Positions 15,540 to 24,107 of a stretch of 64,000 nucleotides of DNA are shown here, piece after piece. Source of the stretch: CAZIVO01 sp964542765 (lineage in GTDB: Bacteria > Planctomycetota > UBA1135 > UBA2386); NCBI GenBank assembly GCA_964542765.1, contig CAZIVO010000005.1, positions 1 through 64,000 of the forward strand, in the 5' to 3' direction. Position numbers and translations under genes: made by a program. Numbering within the stretch: position 1 is the first letter of the stretch; every line of letters starts with the position of its first letter. The notes under the pieces are model-generated. The model was given only the letters and a program-made list of their open reading frames with translations. It did not search any database and was not told the DNA's origin.

Positions 15540-16745
15540 GTGAAAAGACGCTTCCTTTCCATCCTCCTCGTGACATTTGTTGCGCCGCAGGTTTGCTCTC
15601 AAACCGAGGAGATTCCGCGCCTGGAACTCACCGAGGCCTTTCCTGCGCAGGGGAAATTCAAGCTGCCACTCCGGGTCGGTCACCATTCCACTGATCCGGA
15701 CGTGTACTACGTGGTCGAGCAGGACGGGGTCATTTCGCGGATTCCTCGCGATGGCGGGGTCAAGGGCCGTGAGATTTTCCTCGATTGGAGGAAACGTTGT
15801 CTGCGTAAGAACTGGGAAGAGGGGCTGCTCGGTCTCGCGTTTGACCCAGACTATGCTGACAACGAGTTCATCTACATCTACTACTCCGAGAAGGTTGTTG
15901 CGGAGAAGGGTGCGGGTGCCATCCGGCGTCGCAGCGTGATCGCACGCTTGAAGAAGATCGACGGCTTCGCCGGTCCGACGGTCGATATCGAGTCTGAACT
16001 CGTGATCCTCACGGTTCCTCAGCCCTTCGGGAATCACAACGGAGGCACGATCCTGTTCGGTCCGGATGGGATGCTTTACATCGCCCTTGGTGATGGTGGC
16101 AAGGCCAACGACCCGCACGGTAACGGGCAGAACAGGGAGACCCTTCTTGGTTCGATCCTGCGGATCGATGTTCGCGGAGCTTCTGTCGCGAGGCCATACC
16201 GCATCCCACCGGACAATCCTTTTGTCGGTGAGGATGGCGGTGTGCGCCATGAGATCTGGGCGTGGGGTTTGCGGAATCCCTGGGGAGTTTCTTTTGACCG
16301 GGAGACTGGCGATCTCTGGTGCGGCGATGTTGGGCAGGTTCTGCTCGAGGAGGTCGATCGCATCGTCAAGGGTGGGAACTACGGGTGGAATTTCAGAGAA
16401 GGCACCCAATCCTTCGAGCTTGGTCATCGCTGGCCACAGGAACCCGAAGGGATGATCGAGCCGGTCGTTGTTTATCCGCGTGAGAAAGGCATCTCGATCA
16501 CCGGAGGTCATGTCTATCGAGGTTCTCGAATCCCCGAGCTTCAAGGTCGCTACATCTACAGCGATTTTGGTAGCGGTCGGATCTGGGCGGTCAAGGAAGA
16601 TCGAAAGGGGGGCGCTACCGAAGTATGGGAGCTGGCTCATACCGGCAAGCAGATCACCAACTTCGCCGAACTCCCCGATGGTGAACTCCTTGCCCTCTGC
16701 TACGACGGCATGATTTACAGCCTGAGAGAGGTCAAGGGCCGCTAG
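15540..16745 (+). CDS. PQQ-dependent sugar dehydrogenase-like protein (GSDH family)
   Basis: A secreted 401-residue protein with a signal peptide (RRFLSILLVTFVAPQVCSQ) and a six-bladed propeller of the glucose/sorbosone dehydrogenase family. Visible family segments are GLLGLAFDPDYADN, the active-site GNHNGGTILFGPDGMLYIA with its histidine, GDGGKANDP, AWGLRNPWGVSFD and DVGQ. The family oxidises aldoses with PQQ, though many members in Planctomycetota have unknown substrates. The GTG start at 15540 is supported by the signal peptide; no good ribosome binding site precedes it. It converges with the glycosyltransferase gene that ends at 16771. Confidence 0.85.
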   Translation: MKRRFLSILLVTFVAPQVCSQTEEIPRLELTEAFPAQGKFKLPLRVGHHSTDPDVYYVVEQDGVISRIPRDGGVKGREIFLDWRKRCLRKNWEEGLLGLAFDPDYADNEFIYIYYSEKVVAEKGAGAIRRRSVIARLKKIDGFAGPTVDIESELVILTVPQPFGNHNGGTILFGPDGMLYIALGDGGKANDPHGNGQNRETLLGSILRIDVRGASVARPYRIPPDNPFVGEDGGVRHEIWAWGLRNPWGVSFDRETGDLWCGDVGQVLLEEVDRIVKGGNYGWNFREGTQSFELGHRWPQEPEGMIEPVVVYPREKGISITGGHVYRGSRIPELQGRYIYSDFGSGRIWAVKEDRKGGATEVWELAHTGKQITNFAELPDGELLALCYDGMIYSLREVKGR

Positions 16746-16770
16746 CGACGTGTTGCGGTGGTTCCTTCGA

Positions 16771-17961
16771 TCAGAAGGTCAGCTTCAACTGCGTTTCGAT
16801 CACCCGGTCGAGGATGGCGTACGAGTGTTCCCATCTGAACCGGTCTCGCACGAATTGCGCCGCACGTTGCCCCATGCTTCGCGCCATCTGTGGTTCGGAG
16901 AGCATCTTGCAGACGGCCTCGGTGGTTGCGGCACTGCCGTCGGCGATGCACAGAGTGTCCTTGTCGAGGTCGCCGAGTCCCTGAGCTGCCTGTGGAGAGG
17001 CTACGACGGGCACCGACATACTCATGGCTTCGAGAACCTTGTTCTGGACGCCACGAGCCAATCGCAGAGGTGCTATCGCCACGGCCGCCTGATCGAAATA
17101 GGGCTGAGTTTCAGGCACCCGTCCGGTCACCTCGACTCCGGGGTGTCGAACGAGATCGCGAACTGACCGGGTCGGCCGGCTGCCAACGATGAGCAGGCGT
17201 GCATCGGCGAAGGCTCGCCGGATCGAAGGCCAGCACTTGTCGACGAACCACATCACTCCGTCAACGTTTGGTTCGTAGTCCATGACCCCGGTGAAGATCA
17301 AGGTATGGGTGTCGCGCTCATCATCACCGCGCGAGGTAAAGGCATCGACGTCAACGCCATTGGGCAGGACGACCGGTTCTATTTCGGGGATACGATCCAT
17401 GAAGAGGGTTTTCTCGACGTCAGAAACGACAAGGGAGATATCAAATTCCCGGGCAACACATTGTTCGAATGTGAGTAGTCGTTGCGCTTCGCGGCGATAA
17501 ATCCAGCGAGATAGCGGTCCGCAGCGTTGCGCATACTGGGCCCACTTATCCGAGTCCAGCTCTGCGAATTGCATGATTCGGGCCGCTGTCTGTTTCCCTG
17601 TTACATATTGAGCCATCGAGGATGAATAGACATGGATCAGGTCCGGGGGATCTTCGGCGATCCATTGGCTCACTGTTCGGGTGAGTTCTCGCGAGCGAAA
17701 GAAGGGCAGCGTCAAGGGTTCTCCGCTGGCGAGGCCGCGGAGGCTGGTGAACTTCCTCGTGCCTTGGTGGATGCGAGCGGCGAAGACCTCTGCACCGTCG
17801 ATCTGCTTGGCCGATTCCAGGTCTTGTTCGTCTTCAGCCAAGCAGCCGACACGGACATCTGCGCCACGATCGAGCAAGTGGCGAAGGACGTGATGTGTGG
17901 TGATGCGGTCCCCGCGATCAGGGGGATATGGCACACGCTGGCTGAGGAAGAGGATGTTCAA
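16771..17961 (-). CDS. TIGR03087-like sugar transferase (GT-B, EpsH/PEP-CTERM system type)
   Basis: A glycosyltransferase of about 396 residues. It begins NILFLSQRVPYPPDRGDRI, the hallmark start of the TIGR03087 family of exopolysaccharide-associated sugar transferases. The middle has FAELDSDKWAQYA and VVSDVEKTLF, and the C-terminal domain has LIFTGVMDYEPNVDGVMWF and APLRLARGVQNKVLEAMSM, where donor binding occurs. The frame runs to 18114, but homology starts at TTG 17961, which gives the usual length. It is the outermost gene of a surface polysaccharide group and is divergent from the flippase gene. Donor sugar and acceptor are unknown. Confidence 0.85.
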   Translation of the reverse strand: MNILFLSQRVPYPPDRGDRITTHHVLRHLLDRGADVRVGCLAEDEQDLESAKQIDGAEVFAARIHQGTRKFTSLRGLASGEPLTLPFFRSRELTRTVSQWIAEDPPDLIHVYSSSMAQYVTGKQTAARIMQFAELDSDKWAQYAQRCGPLSRWIYRREAQRLLTFEQCVAREFDISLVVSDVEKTLFMDRIPEIEPVVLPNGVDVDAFTSRGDDERDTHTLIFTGVMDYEPNVDGVMWFVDKCWPSIRRAFADARLLIVGSRPTRSVRDLVRHPGVEVTGRVPETQPYFDQAAVAIAPLRLARGVQNKVLEAMSMSVPVVASPQAAQGLGDLDKDTLCIADGSAATTEAVCKMLSEPQMARSMGQRAAQFVRDRFRWEHSYAILDRVIETQLKLTF

Positions 17962-18407
17962 TGACGGTGATCTTGCATTCTTGAGGATGGCAAGCAAGGC
18001 CACAGGATGTGGATCTGGCGAGGATCTTGGGTCTGGAACAGTTTGTATCCCACCCGCTGGCGGGGTTACCGGCAAACCCAAAGGCCGTGGCCCGACTGTC
18101 AGCACCCTTGGCAATGGTTCGCAGCATGACTGTTCTGGTGGATGAGGTAGGCTTGATTGAGTGCTACAGGGATCTGTTGACTGTGGTTTCTGTCGGTAGA
18201 ACCACGGTCTTATTCGCTACCATCAGTGCCGAGGCTTGAGCTTGCGTCTCGATCCATCGGTTGGTCCGTTTTGTTAACCACACCATCCAGAGTGCAGAAG
18301 CCAACACCACCACATGTCCGAAGCTGGTGGTTGCCCGCGATGGAGAGGGTCCGTTCCTTGAACAGGGACGATGTTAAGCGGAGTGACCGCATGAGGCGTG
18401 CGCGGTC
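17962..18407. other. 446-base divergent intergenic region
   Basis: This separates two divergent polysaccharide genes and should contain their promoters. No gene is seen. Two hairpins are visible: GTGGTTTCT/AGAACCAC (18183-18205, one bulge) and ACCACCA/TGGTGGT (18306-18331). Neither is followed by a T-run, so they may be regulatory structures in the leader of the flippase gene. No clear -35/-10 pair was found. Confidence 0.35.
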
Positions 18408-19814
18408 ATGAAATTCAGTCGCTGGGTTGTCTTCACTTTCGTCATCCACATCTTTGTCATTGCGATCGACAAGGGTGCCGGCCTGATTCTGTTCAAGATT
18501 CTGGAAGATCAGCCTGATGTGAAGGGAGCTGCTGACCTGCTCACCATCTTGCCCTTCATCATGATGGCGATCGCGAATCTCGGGCTTGCGACGTCTCTGG
18601 TCTACTACGTGAGACGGAAGGTGTTCGGTTTGACCGAGGTGGCGGAGACATGCAGTCTCGTTGCCTTCGTCTGGGGTTCCGTTGTTGCTGTTCTGGCCAT
18701 TGTTGCGAGCCAGACCATAGGGCCCATCATCGAGCCGAGTTGGGAGTGGAGCCTCAACTACGTCATCCCGATTTCCTTGTGCGTCCCTTTCCTTCTCACC
18801 ACGAGCTACTTCAACAGCCTTCAACTCGCGGTGGGTCAGATCCGGAACTACAACCTCATCCATCTCTTTTCATCGGGGTTGTTCTTGCCGATGTTCCTCT
18901 TGTTCTATTGGCTCTTGCCGGCTGATGAGGTGCCGGTCAGCATCGCCATGGCGCGCCTTGTCACGGCGGTGGCGATGTCGGTTCTGACGGTCTGGATGCT
19001 CCGCCATCTCGTGATCTGGAGGCCGCGGATGCACTGGACCTTCTTCAAGGCCGGCGTGTCCTACGGCTGGAAGGCGAACCTGACTTCGGTACTCACCTAT
19101 CTCAATCATCGGATCGATCTGTTCGTCGTCGTGGTTCTCTTCGTGCCAGGCGCGGTGGTGTTCGCCGAAGGAGGCGCACGCGGCGTTGCCGAAGCGCAGC
19201 TGGCCCAGGCAGCCTTCTACAGTCTGGCGGTCACCTTCGCCGAGTTCGTCTGGCACTTTCCCGAGGCTACCCGCGACCTTTTCTTCAGCAAGGTTGCCGG
19301 GTCGAATGACAAGGAAGCGGCCAGATTCACGCCGATACTGTGCCGACTCAGCCTGGTGGCGTCGTTGCTGGGCGGCATCGCCATTTATTTCCTTGTAGAT
19401 CCGTTGATGTCATTACTGAGCCCGAATGCCTGGGAAGAGAGGTGGCAAGAAACGGTCCTCGCAAGCCTGCTGGTCTTGTTGCCGGGCACCGTTGGCTTCA
19501 CCGTGGCGAAGATCTTGCAGAACGATCTGGCTGCTCGTGGGCATATCGATCGGTGTTTGATCGCGACCGTTACCGTGCTGGTGGTGATGCTCAGCCTGGA
19601 CGTTGTCTGGGTTCCCGTTGATGGTGCGGTGGGCGCGGCCTGGGCCTCTTCGATCGCGTATTTATGGTCGGCCATCTACACCCTGTATTCCTACCGCCGA
19701 TGTGGCGGCGGCACGGTATGGGAGTGCCTCTTTGTTCGCCCGTCCGATTGGGTCTACGTGAAGCAGATCTTTGCTGCGGTCATCGAGAAGATCAAAGGGA
19801 GGGGCAAGGCGTGA
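18408..19814 (+). CDS. polysaccharide flippase (MOP superfamily, Wzx-like)
   Basis: A 468-residue integral membrane protein with about 12-14 hydrophobic segments and a short basic C-terminus (EKIKGRGKA). The overall pattern is that of Wzx/MviN-type lipid-linked oligosaccharide flippases: an N-terminal pair of helices around DKGAGLILFKILEDQ and a central loop with FFKAGVSYGWKANLTSVLTYLNHRIDLF. Its stop codon overlaps the GTG start of the GT2 gene, so the pair is an operon. It probably turns lipid-linked glycan across the inner membrane. ATG at 18408 has no clear ribosome binding site. Confidence 0.8.
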   Translation: MKFSRWVVFTFVIHIFVIAIDKGAGLILFKILEDQPDVKGAADLLTILPFIMMAIANLGLATSLVYYVRRKVFGLTEVAETCSLVAFVWGSVVAVLAIVASQTIGPIIEPSWEWSLNYVIPISLCVPFLLTTSYFNSLQLAVGQIRNYNLIHLFSSGLFLPMFLLFYWLLPADEVPVSIAMARLVTAVAMSVLTVWMLRHLVIWRPRMHWTFFKAGVSYGWKANLTSVLTYLNHRIDLFVVVVLFVPGAVVFAEGGARGVAEAQLAQAAFYSLAVTFAEFVWHFPEATRDLFFSKVAGSNDKEAARFTPILCRLSLVASLLGGIAIYFLVDPLMSLLSPNAWEERWQETVLASLLVLLPGTVGFTVAKILQNDLAARGHIDRCLIATVTVLVVMLSLDVVWVPVDGAVGAAWASSIAYLWSAIYTLYSYRRCGGGTVWECLFVRPSDWVYVKQIFAAVIEKIKGRGKA

Positions 19815-20689
19815 CCGCAATGGATGACGTGGCGGTGGTGGTGCCCGCGTTCAACGCCGCTGATTATCTTGGTGAGGCATTGGACTCGATCGCCGCACAG
19901 ACGCGGCCTCCGGTTGAGGTCGTTGTCATCGATGACGGATCGACGGATGGCACACCCGCTATTGCTGAAGATCGTGGGGTGAGGTGCATCACCCAGGAGA
20001 ATGCGGGGCCTGCTGCGGCACGCAATCGTGGAATCAAAGAGACCGGGGCTCCACTGGTCGCCTTCCTCGATGCCGATGATCGTTTCGTGCCGGAGAAGCT
20101 CGATCGGCAGGTTGCGGAACTTCATTCAACGGACGCGGTTGCTTGTTTCACGGATGCATGGAATTTGGTGGACGGAGTTCGTCGCGATAGGAAGGTTCGA
20201 GCTGATATGGCTGGAGGTGCGGTTCATCTCGCAGACCTTCTCCCGGGGAATCCGGTCATCTGTAGTTCCGTAGTTGTCCGGCGCGATGCTCTCGCCGAGG
20301 TCGGAGATTTCGATGCGGACCCTGTGCTTGTTTCAACCGAGGACTACGACCTCTGGCTTCGACTTCTGGAACTGGGCGAAATGCGCTATATCGCTGATCC
20401 ACTTGCGGACTACCGCGTCCATTGCGCGAGTCTGTCGGACAACCTGCGGTTTCTTTCCGGCATTGACCGCATCATGGAGAAACTCGCTGAACGTCAGGCT
20501 GGCCTCGCCGGGCTGGCCGAACTCGTGGCCCGGCGTCGGGCCGGCGTTCGGATCGACGCCGCCTACGATGCTGTGAGGGCCGGACGGGGAAGGCAGGCCC
20601 GGGAGTTGTTGAGCGAGGCACGCCGTCTAGGGGGCTGGAGCTGGCCTTTGGCGAGGGTCTGGATGAGGGCCAGGTGGCCATTCTCCTGA
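19811..20689 (+). CDS. family 2 glycosyltransferase
   Basis: A 292-residue GT-A glycosyltransferase with the N-terminal VVVPAFNAADYLGEALDSI, the nucleotide-binding VVIDDGSTDGT, the NAGPAAARNRGI loop and the metal-binding DADD motif near residue 90. STEDYDLWLRLLELGEM, followed by DYRVHCASLSDN, is typical of this family's acceptor side. The GTG start at 19811 overlaps the flippase stop codon and has GGAGG eight bases upstream; an ATG at 19820 is less well placed. It adds a sugar to a lipid-linked glycan, presumably the one moved by the flippase. Confidence 0.9.
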   Translation: MTAMDDVAVVVPAFNAADYLGEALDSIAAQTRPPVEVVVIDDGSTDGTPAIAEDRGVRCITQENAGPAAARNRGIKETGAPLVAFLDADDRFVPEKLDRQVAELHSTDAVACFTDAWNLVDGVRRDRKVRADMAGGAVHLADLLPGNPVICSSVVVRRDALAEVGDFDADPVLVSTEDYDLWLRLLELGEMRYIADPLADYRVHCASLSDNLRFLSGIDRIMEKLAERQAGLAGLAELVARRRAGVRIDAAYDAVRAGRGRQARELLSEARRLGGWSWPLARVWMRARWPFS

Positions 20690-20802
20690 CCATACCGGCG
20701 CTGGAGCGATATATGGCCAGACCCGCCCGTGTCGAGAAGGGGACAAGTACGGACCAGCGAATAGCCCGGTTGTAAGGATTGGGAGTGGATACCCGGCGTG
20801 AG

Positions 20803-20832
20803 TTGGCAAGGGACGGCTTGCTTACCTATAGT
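20803..20832 (+). promoter_or_regulatory. sigma-70-type promoter of the amino-acid dehydrogenase gene
   Basis: TTGGCA (20803-20808) and TATAGT (20827-20832) are 18 bases apart. They lie upstream of a GGAGG ribosome binding site and the ATG at 20861, giving a leader of about 20 bases. This is one of the clearest canonical promoters in the window. Confidence 0.6.
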
Positions 20833-20860
20833 AGTTTCGACCTCTTGGGGAGGAGCCAGC

Positions 20861-21973
20861 ATGCTGTGGCCACAGAGCCCGATGCCAGAAGCGGAACACA
20901 TGGAGATCACAGAGTTACCAACCGAGGGATACGAGCGAGTAGTCAAGGCTCACGATCCTGAATCGGGTCTTCGGGCGATCATCTCTGTCTACGACACCAC
21001 ACTGGGTCCGGCAGTGGGTGGGCTTCGCATGTGGCCGTATGAATCCGAGGAGGATGCTCTGTTCGATGTGCTGCGTCTCTCGAAGGGGATGGCCTACAAG
21101 TCCGCTGTCGCGCACACCGGGATGGGTGGTGGTAAGGCGGTGATCATCGGTGATCCAGCAGCGATCAAGTCGGATGAACTCTATTTAGCGATGGGTCGCT
21201 TCATCGATTCCTTGGATGGGCTCTACTACACGGCAGAAGACGTCAATACCCGTGTCAGAGATCTCGAGGTCATCCGGCGTGTTACACCCTACGTGACGGG
21301 CCTGGCTCGCGAATCTGGCGGCAGCGGCAATCCGTCACCTTACACGGCATACGGAGTGTATCTCGGGATTCGTGCGGCACTGGGCTGGAGATTCGGTTCG
21401 GATGACCCCAAGGGTCGTAGCGTCGTGATCCAGGGTGTCGGTGCTGTGGGGTCCGAAATTTGCTATCGCCTTCGCGATGCGGGTGCTCACGTGTTTGTCG
21501 CCGACCCGAAGACTGAAAAAGTTGCGGCAGCGGTCGATCAATGGGGTGCCGAGGAGATTGTGGAAGAGGATGTTCTGGTGGCGGATGTCGACGTCCTGGC
21601 TCCTTGCGCTCTCGGTGCCATCATCGACGACGATACCTTGCCAGGCTTGCGCTGTAAGATCATTGCCGGCGCAACGAACAACCCGTTACTCGATGCTCGT
21701 CATGGTGAGGAGTTGAGAGACCGAGGCATCCTTTATGCGCCTGACTACGTGATCAACTCTGGTGGGATCATCAATGTGGCCTGTGAATTCGAAGACGGTG
21801 GCTACGATGAGAGTCATGCTATTCGCCGGATCGAGCGTATCCCGCAGGCTTTGCGTGAGCTATGGACCATCGCCAAGGCGGAAGGCATTCCTCCGAGCCG
21901 GGCGGCCGATCGCTTGGCCGAGAAGATCCTGGCTGAGGCCTCTGTGACCCCCGAGTCGCCGAACCCGGTTTAG
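20861..21973 (+). CDS. leucine dehydrogenase-like Glu/Leu/Phe/Val dehydrogenase
   Basis: A 370-residue NAD-dependent amino-acid dehydrogenase. The N-terminal domain has DTTLGPAVGGLRMWPY, then LSKGMAYKSAVA with the catalytic lysine and HTGMGGGKAVI. The Rossmann domain has VVIQGVGAVGSEICYRL, and the C-terminal part has CALGAIIDDDT, AGATNNPL and DYVINSGGIINVACE. These match leucine/valine dehydrogenases, which deaminate branched-chain amino acids reversibly. The frame extends to 20798, but ATG 20861 has GGAGG six bases upstream. It has its own promoter and converges with a GT4 gene. Confidence 0.88.
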   Translation: MLWPQSPMPEAEHMEITELPTEGYERVVKAHDPESGLRAIISVYDTTLGPAVGGLRMWPYESEEDALFDVLRLSKGMAYKSAVAHTGMGGGKAVIIGDPAAIKSDELYLAMGRFIDSLDGLYYTAEDVNTRVRDLEVIRRVTPYVTGLARESGGSGNPSPYTAYGVYLGIRAALGWRFGSDDPKGRSVVIQGVGAVGSEICYRLRDAGAHVFVADPKTEKVAAAVDQWGAEEIVEEDVLVADVDVLAPCALGAIIDDDTLPGLRCKIIAGATNNPLLDARHGEELRDRGILYAPDYVINSGGIINVACEFEDGGYDESHAIRRIERIPQALRELWTIAKAEGIPPSRAADRLAEKILAEASVTPESPNPV

Positions 21974-21997
21974 GGGCGGCTGTTTCTGTGGTTGCCG

Positions 21998-23140
21998 CTA
22001 TCTCGCCAGGTTCAGATATGCCTGGAGTGTGGTTTCTGCGGCTTTGCGCCAGGTGAAGGAGCGCGCTCTCTCGATGGCTGCCGGTTGTATCTGCGCGGTC
22101 CACGAGTCACGTTGACGCAGAGCGTCCTCGATCCCGCTCGCCATGCTGTCCAGGTCGGTCGGGTCGAAATAGAAAGCGTGGTCGCCCCCTGCCTCCTGCA
22201 TGCCGGAGGTTTGGCTCGTCACGACCGGGGTGCCCAGAGCCAGGGATTCGATGACCGGGATTCCCCAGCCTTCGATGAGACTTGGATAGATACAGAGTTC
22301 GGCGCCGGCATAGAGATCGATCAGGTCTTTGCGAGTCAGGTAGGGCAGGAACAGGATTTGTTGTGTGAGGCCTGCTCGCGCTGCGCGTTCTCGGAAAGGT
22401 TTTTGCTGGGCTTCGTTCAAGCCGGAGATGAGGCAAGGCAACTCGAGGTGCCCACGGGAATGCAAGAGGCCCAGGGCATCGATCAATCCGTTGGTGTTCT
22501 TGCGCCTGAGCGAGGAACCGAGGGCAAACAAGTAGCGCTGACCATTGGCAAATCGGAGTCTCGCCTTGTCGGCACTTCCTTCTGGAGCACCTGCGATGAA
22601 CTCGGGGGAGATCCCGTTGAAGAAGACCTGAACCTTCTCGGCTGCGACCCCATGCCGGTTGATGATGTCCTGGCGTGACCATTCACTGACTGTCAGTATG
22701 GTTTTGGCATCCCGGAGGACGCGAGGGGTTACTGCCCGGCAATACCGGACGTATGGGTCGTCGAGGCTTTCGTCGTGCCATGTGACGATGAGGTCGTGGA
22801 CTGTCACCATGAGAGGTGGGCCGCGCCAAAGAGGCCAGGATGGCGGCAGCGTGTTGTAGGTGCCGTGGTAAACCGAGACCTTGTCTCGCCGGATTTGCCA
22901 TGGCATTCGAATCCGTTCCCAACTGTTCCAGCGACCACCGCGGATTTCCGTGCGGACAGGGCGCATGTTCTCCGGGATTGGCGGCATGTCCTCAGGAAGG
23001 TCGCGTTCGTGGTACAGAAGGAATTCCTGGTCTGCTGCGAGATCGCTGAATTCTCGCATCAGGTGTCGGACGTAGAGTCCTATCCCTCGTGGATGCAACC
23101 GAAAAGCTTCGCGTGCATCGATCCCGATTCGCACAGACAT
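21998..23140 (-). CDS. family 4 glycosyltransferase
   Basis: A 380-residue GT-B enzyme. The N-terminus has RIGIDAREAFRLHPRGIGLYVRHL, the acceptor domain has VTVHDLIVTWHDESLDD, and the C-terminal domain has LFALGSSLRRKNTNGLIDAL and PSLIEGWGIPVIESLALG, holding the E-x7-E donor-binding motif. The order and length fit retaining GT4 enzymes of surface polysaccharide synthesis. Its ATG overlaps the stop codon of the methionine aminopeptidase gene by one base, so the two are co-translated although they are functionally unrelated. Sugar specificity is unknown. Confidence 0.88.
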   Translation of the reverse strand: MSVRIGIDAREAFRLHPRGIGLYVRHLMREFSDLAADQEFLLYHERDLPEDMPPIPENMRPVRTEIRGGRWNSWERIRMPWQIRRDKVSVYHGTYNTLPPSWPLWRGPPLMVTVHDLIVTWHDESLDDPYVRYCRAVTPRVLRDAKTILTVSEWSRQDIINRHGVAAEKVQVFFNGISPEFIAGAPEGSADKARLRFANGQRYLFALGSSLRRKNTNGLIDALGLLHSRGHLELPCLISGLNEAQQKPFRERAARAGLTQQILFLPYLTRKDLIDLYAGAELCIYPSLIEGWGIPVIESLALGTPVVTSQTSGMQEAGGDHAFYFDPTDLDSMASGIEDALRQRDSWTAQIQPAAIERARSFTWRKAAETTLQAYLNLAR

Positions 23141-24045
23141 CAGTCGTCCAGTCGTGTTAACACTTCAGCGCCATCGTCATGGATGAAGATGGTGTGTTCT
23201 GTCTGCGCGACCCGGACACCCGGCTTCTCGGCCAAGGGAGGATAGTCCAGCAGGATTCGAGCTTTTGCGAGATTCTGTAGTGCCTTCTCGACCCGCTCGG
23301 CAGTGCCGAGATGTTCGACGAGATTGCGGCGTGCAAAGGGCAGCCCATGGATGCTTTCGAGTGCTGCCTCGACATCTTTGGAGATGCGGTCGCGTGGTTT
23401 GATCTTTCGCTTGAGTCCGAAGACTTCTGGCTCTCCTCGGTTTTCGATGTAGCCCGCTCCATCGCATACGAAGGGTTCACACGCAACGGTCTGTCCTGCA
23501 CGGAGTCGGCCGGCATTTGCTTCGGCGTAGCTGTAGATCGACGGTTTGCAGTGAACGGTGTAGCGGGACACACCGTGTCCGGTCAGGTTGTAGATGGGTT
23601 TGAGTCCGAAGGCGATGACGGTCTGTTCGATCTGATGGCCAATTTCCGTGATGGAAGCCCCGGGCCCCATCAGGCTGATTGCATTTTCGAGTGCCACCCG
23701 ACTGGCCGCCACGAGTGCTGAATCAGGCCCATTCCTCAGGTCCACAGTGGTAGCACTGTCGGTGACCCATCCATCGACGTGGGCTCCCACGTCGAGTTTG
23801 ATGATATCGCCTTCCTCGACAACGGTTGGATCGTCGATCGGCGAGCAATAGTGAGCGGCAATGTTGTTGCGAGAGAGTTGTGCCGGGAAGGCCAGCCCTC
23901 CACCCATCTCTCGAATGATGCGTTCGGCCTCGCAGGCGATGTCTTCGAGGCGAGTGCCTGCTTTGATCATCTTCTTGCAGGTTTCTCGAGCCGTGGCCGT
24001 GATCTGGCCTGAGCGCCTCAGCATGTCGAGATCGGAGGGTTTCAC
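23140..24045 (-). CDS. map: type II methionine aminopeptidase (archaeal/eukaryotic-like)
   Basis: A 301-residue protein that removes the initiator methionine. It matches archaeal type II enzymes rather than the usual bacterial type I. The N-terminal region has GLAFPAQLSRNNIAAHY, the metal ligands follow in KLDVGAHVDGWVTDSATTVDL (two Asp), LTGHGV (His), ACEPF (Glu) and QTEHTIF (Glu), and there is an insert of about 60 residues between the last two ligands, which defines type II. The GTG start at 24045 has TATCGT eight bases upstream and no Shine-Dalgarno. The GT4 gene follows directly. A type I map may exist elsewhere in the genome. Confidence 0.9.
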   Translation of the reverse strand: MKPSDLDMLRRSGQITATARETCKKMIKAGTRLEDIACEAERIIREMGGGLAFPAQLSRNNIAAHYCSPIDDPTVVEEGDIIKLDVGAHVDGWVTDSATTVDLRNGPDSALVAASRVALENAISLMGPGASITEIGHQIEQTVIAFGLKPIYNLTGHGVSRYTVHCKPSIYSYAEANAGRLRAGQTVACEPFVCDGAGYIENRGEPEVFGLKRKIKPRDRISKDVEAALESIHGLPFARRNLVEHLGTAERVEKALQNLAKARILLDYPPLAEKPGVRVAQTEHTIFIHDDGAEVLTRLDD

Positions 24046-24053
24046 CGGTGGCG

Positions 24054-24059
24054 ACGATA
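24054..24059 (-). promoter_or_regulatory. -10 box (TATCGT) for the map gene
   Basis: TATCGT lies eight bases before the GTG start at 24045 on the minus strand; the leader would be one or two bases at most. GACA at roughly -35 distance is a weak partner. Confidence 0.35.
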
Positions 24060-24107
24060 GCGGGCGGCTGCAGTTTTGTCGTTGCAGTTCCTCGGTGAGT
24101 GATCAGG

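Noticed and set aside
15474..16640. 388-codon minus-strand frame
   Set aside because: It is antisense to the sugar dehydrogenase gene, which has clear family motifs; the frame has none.
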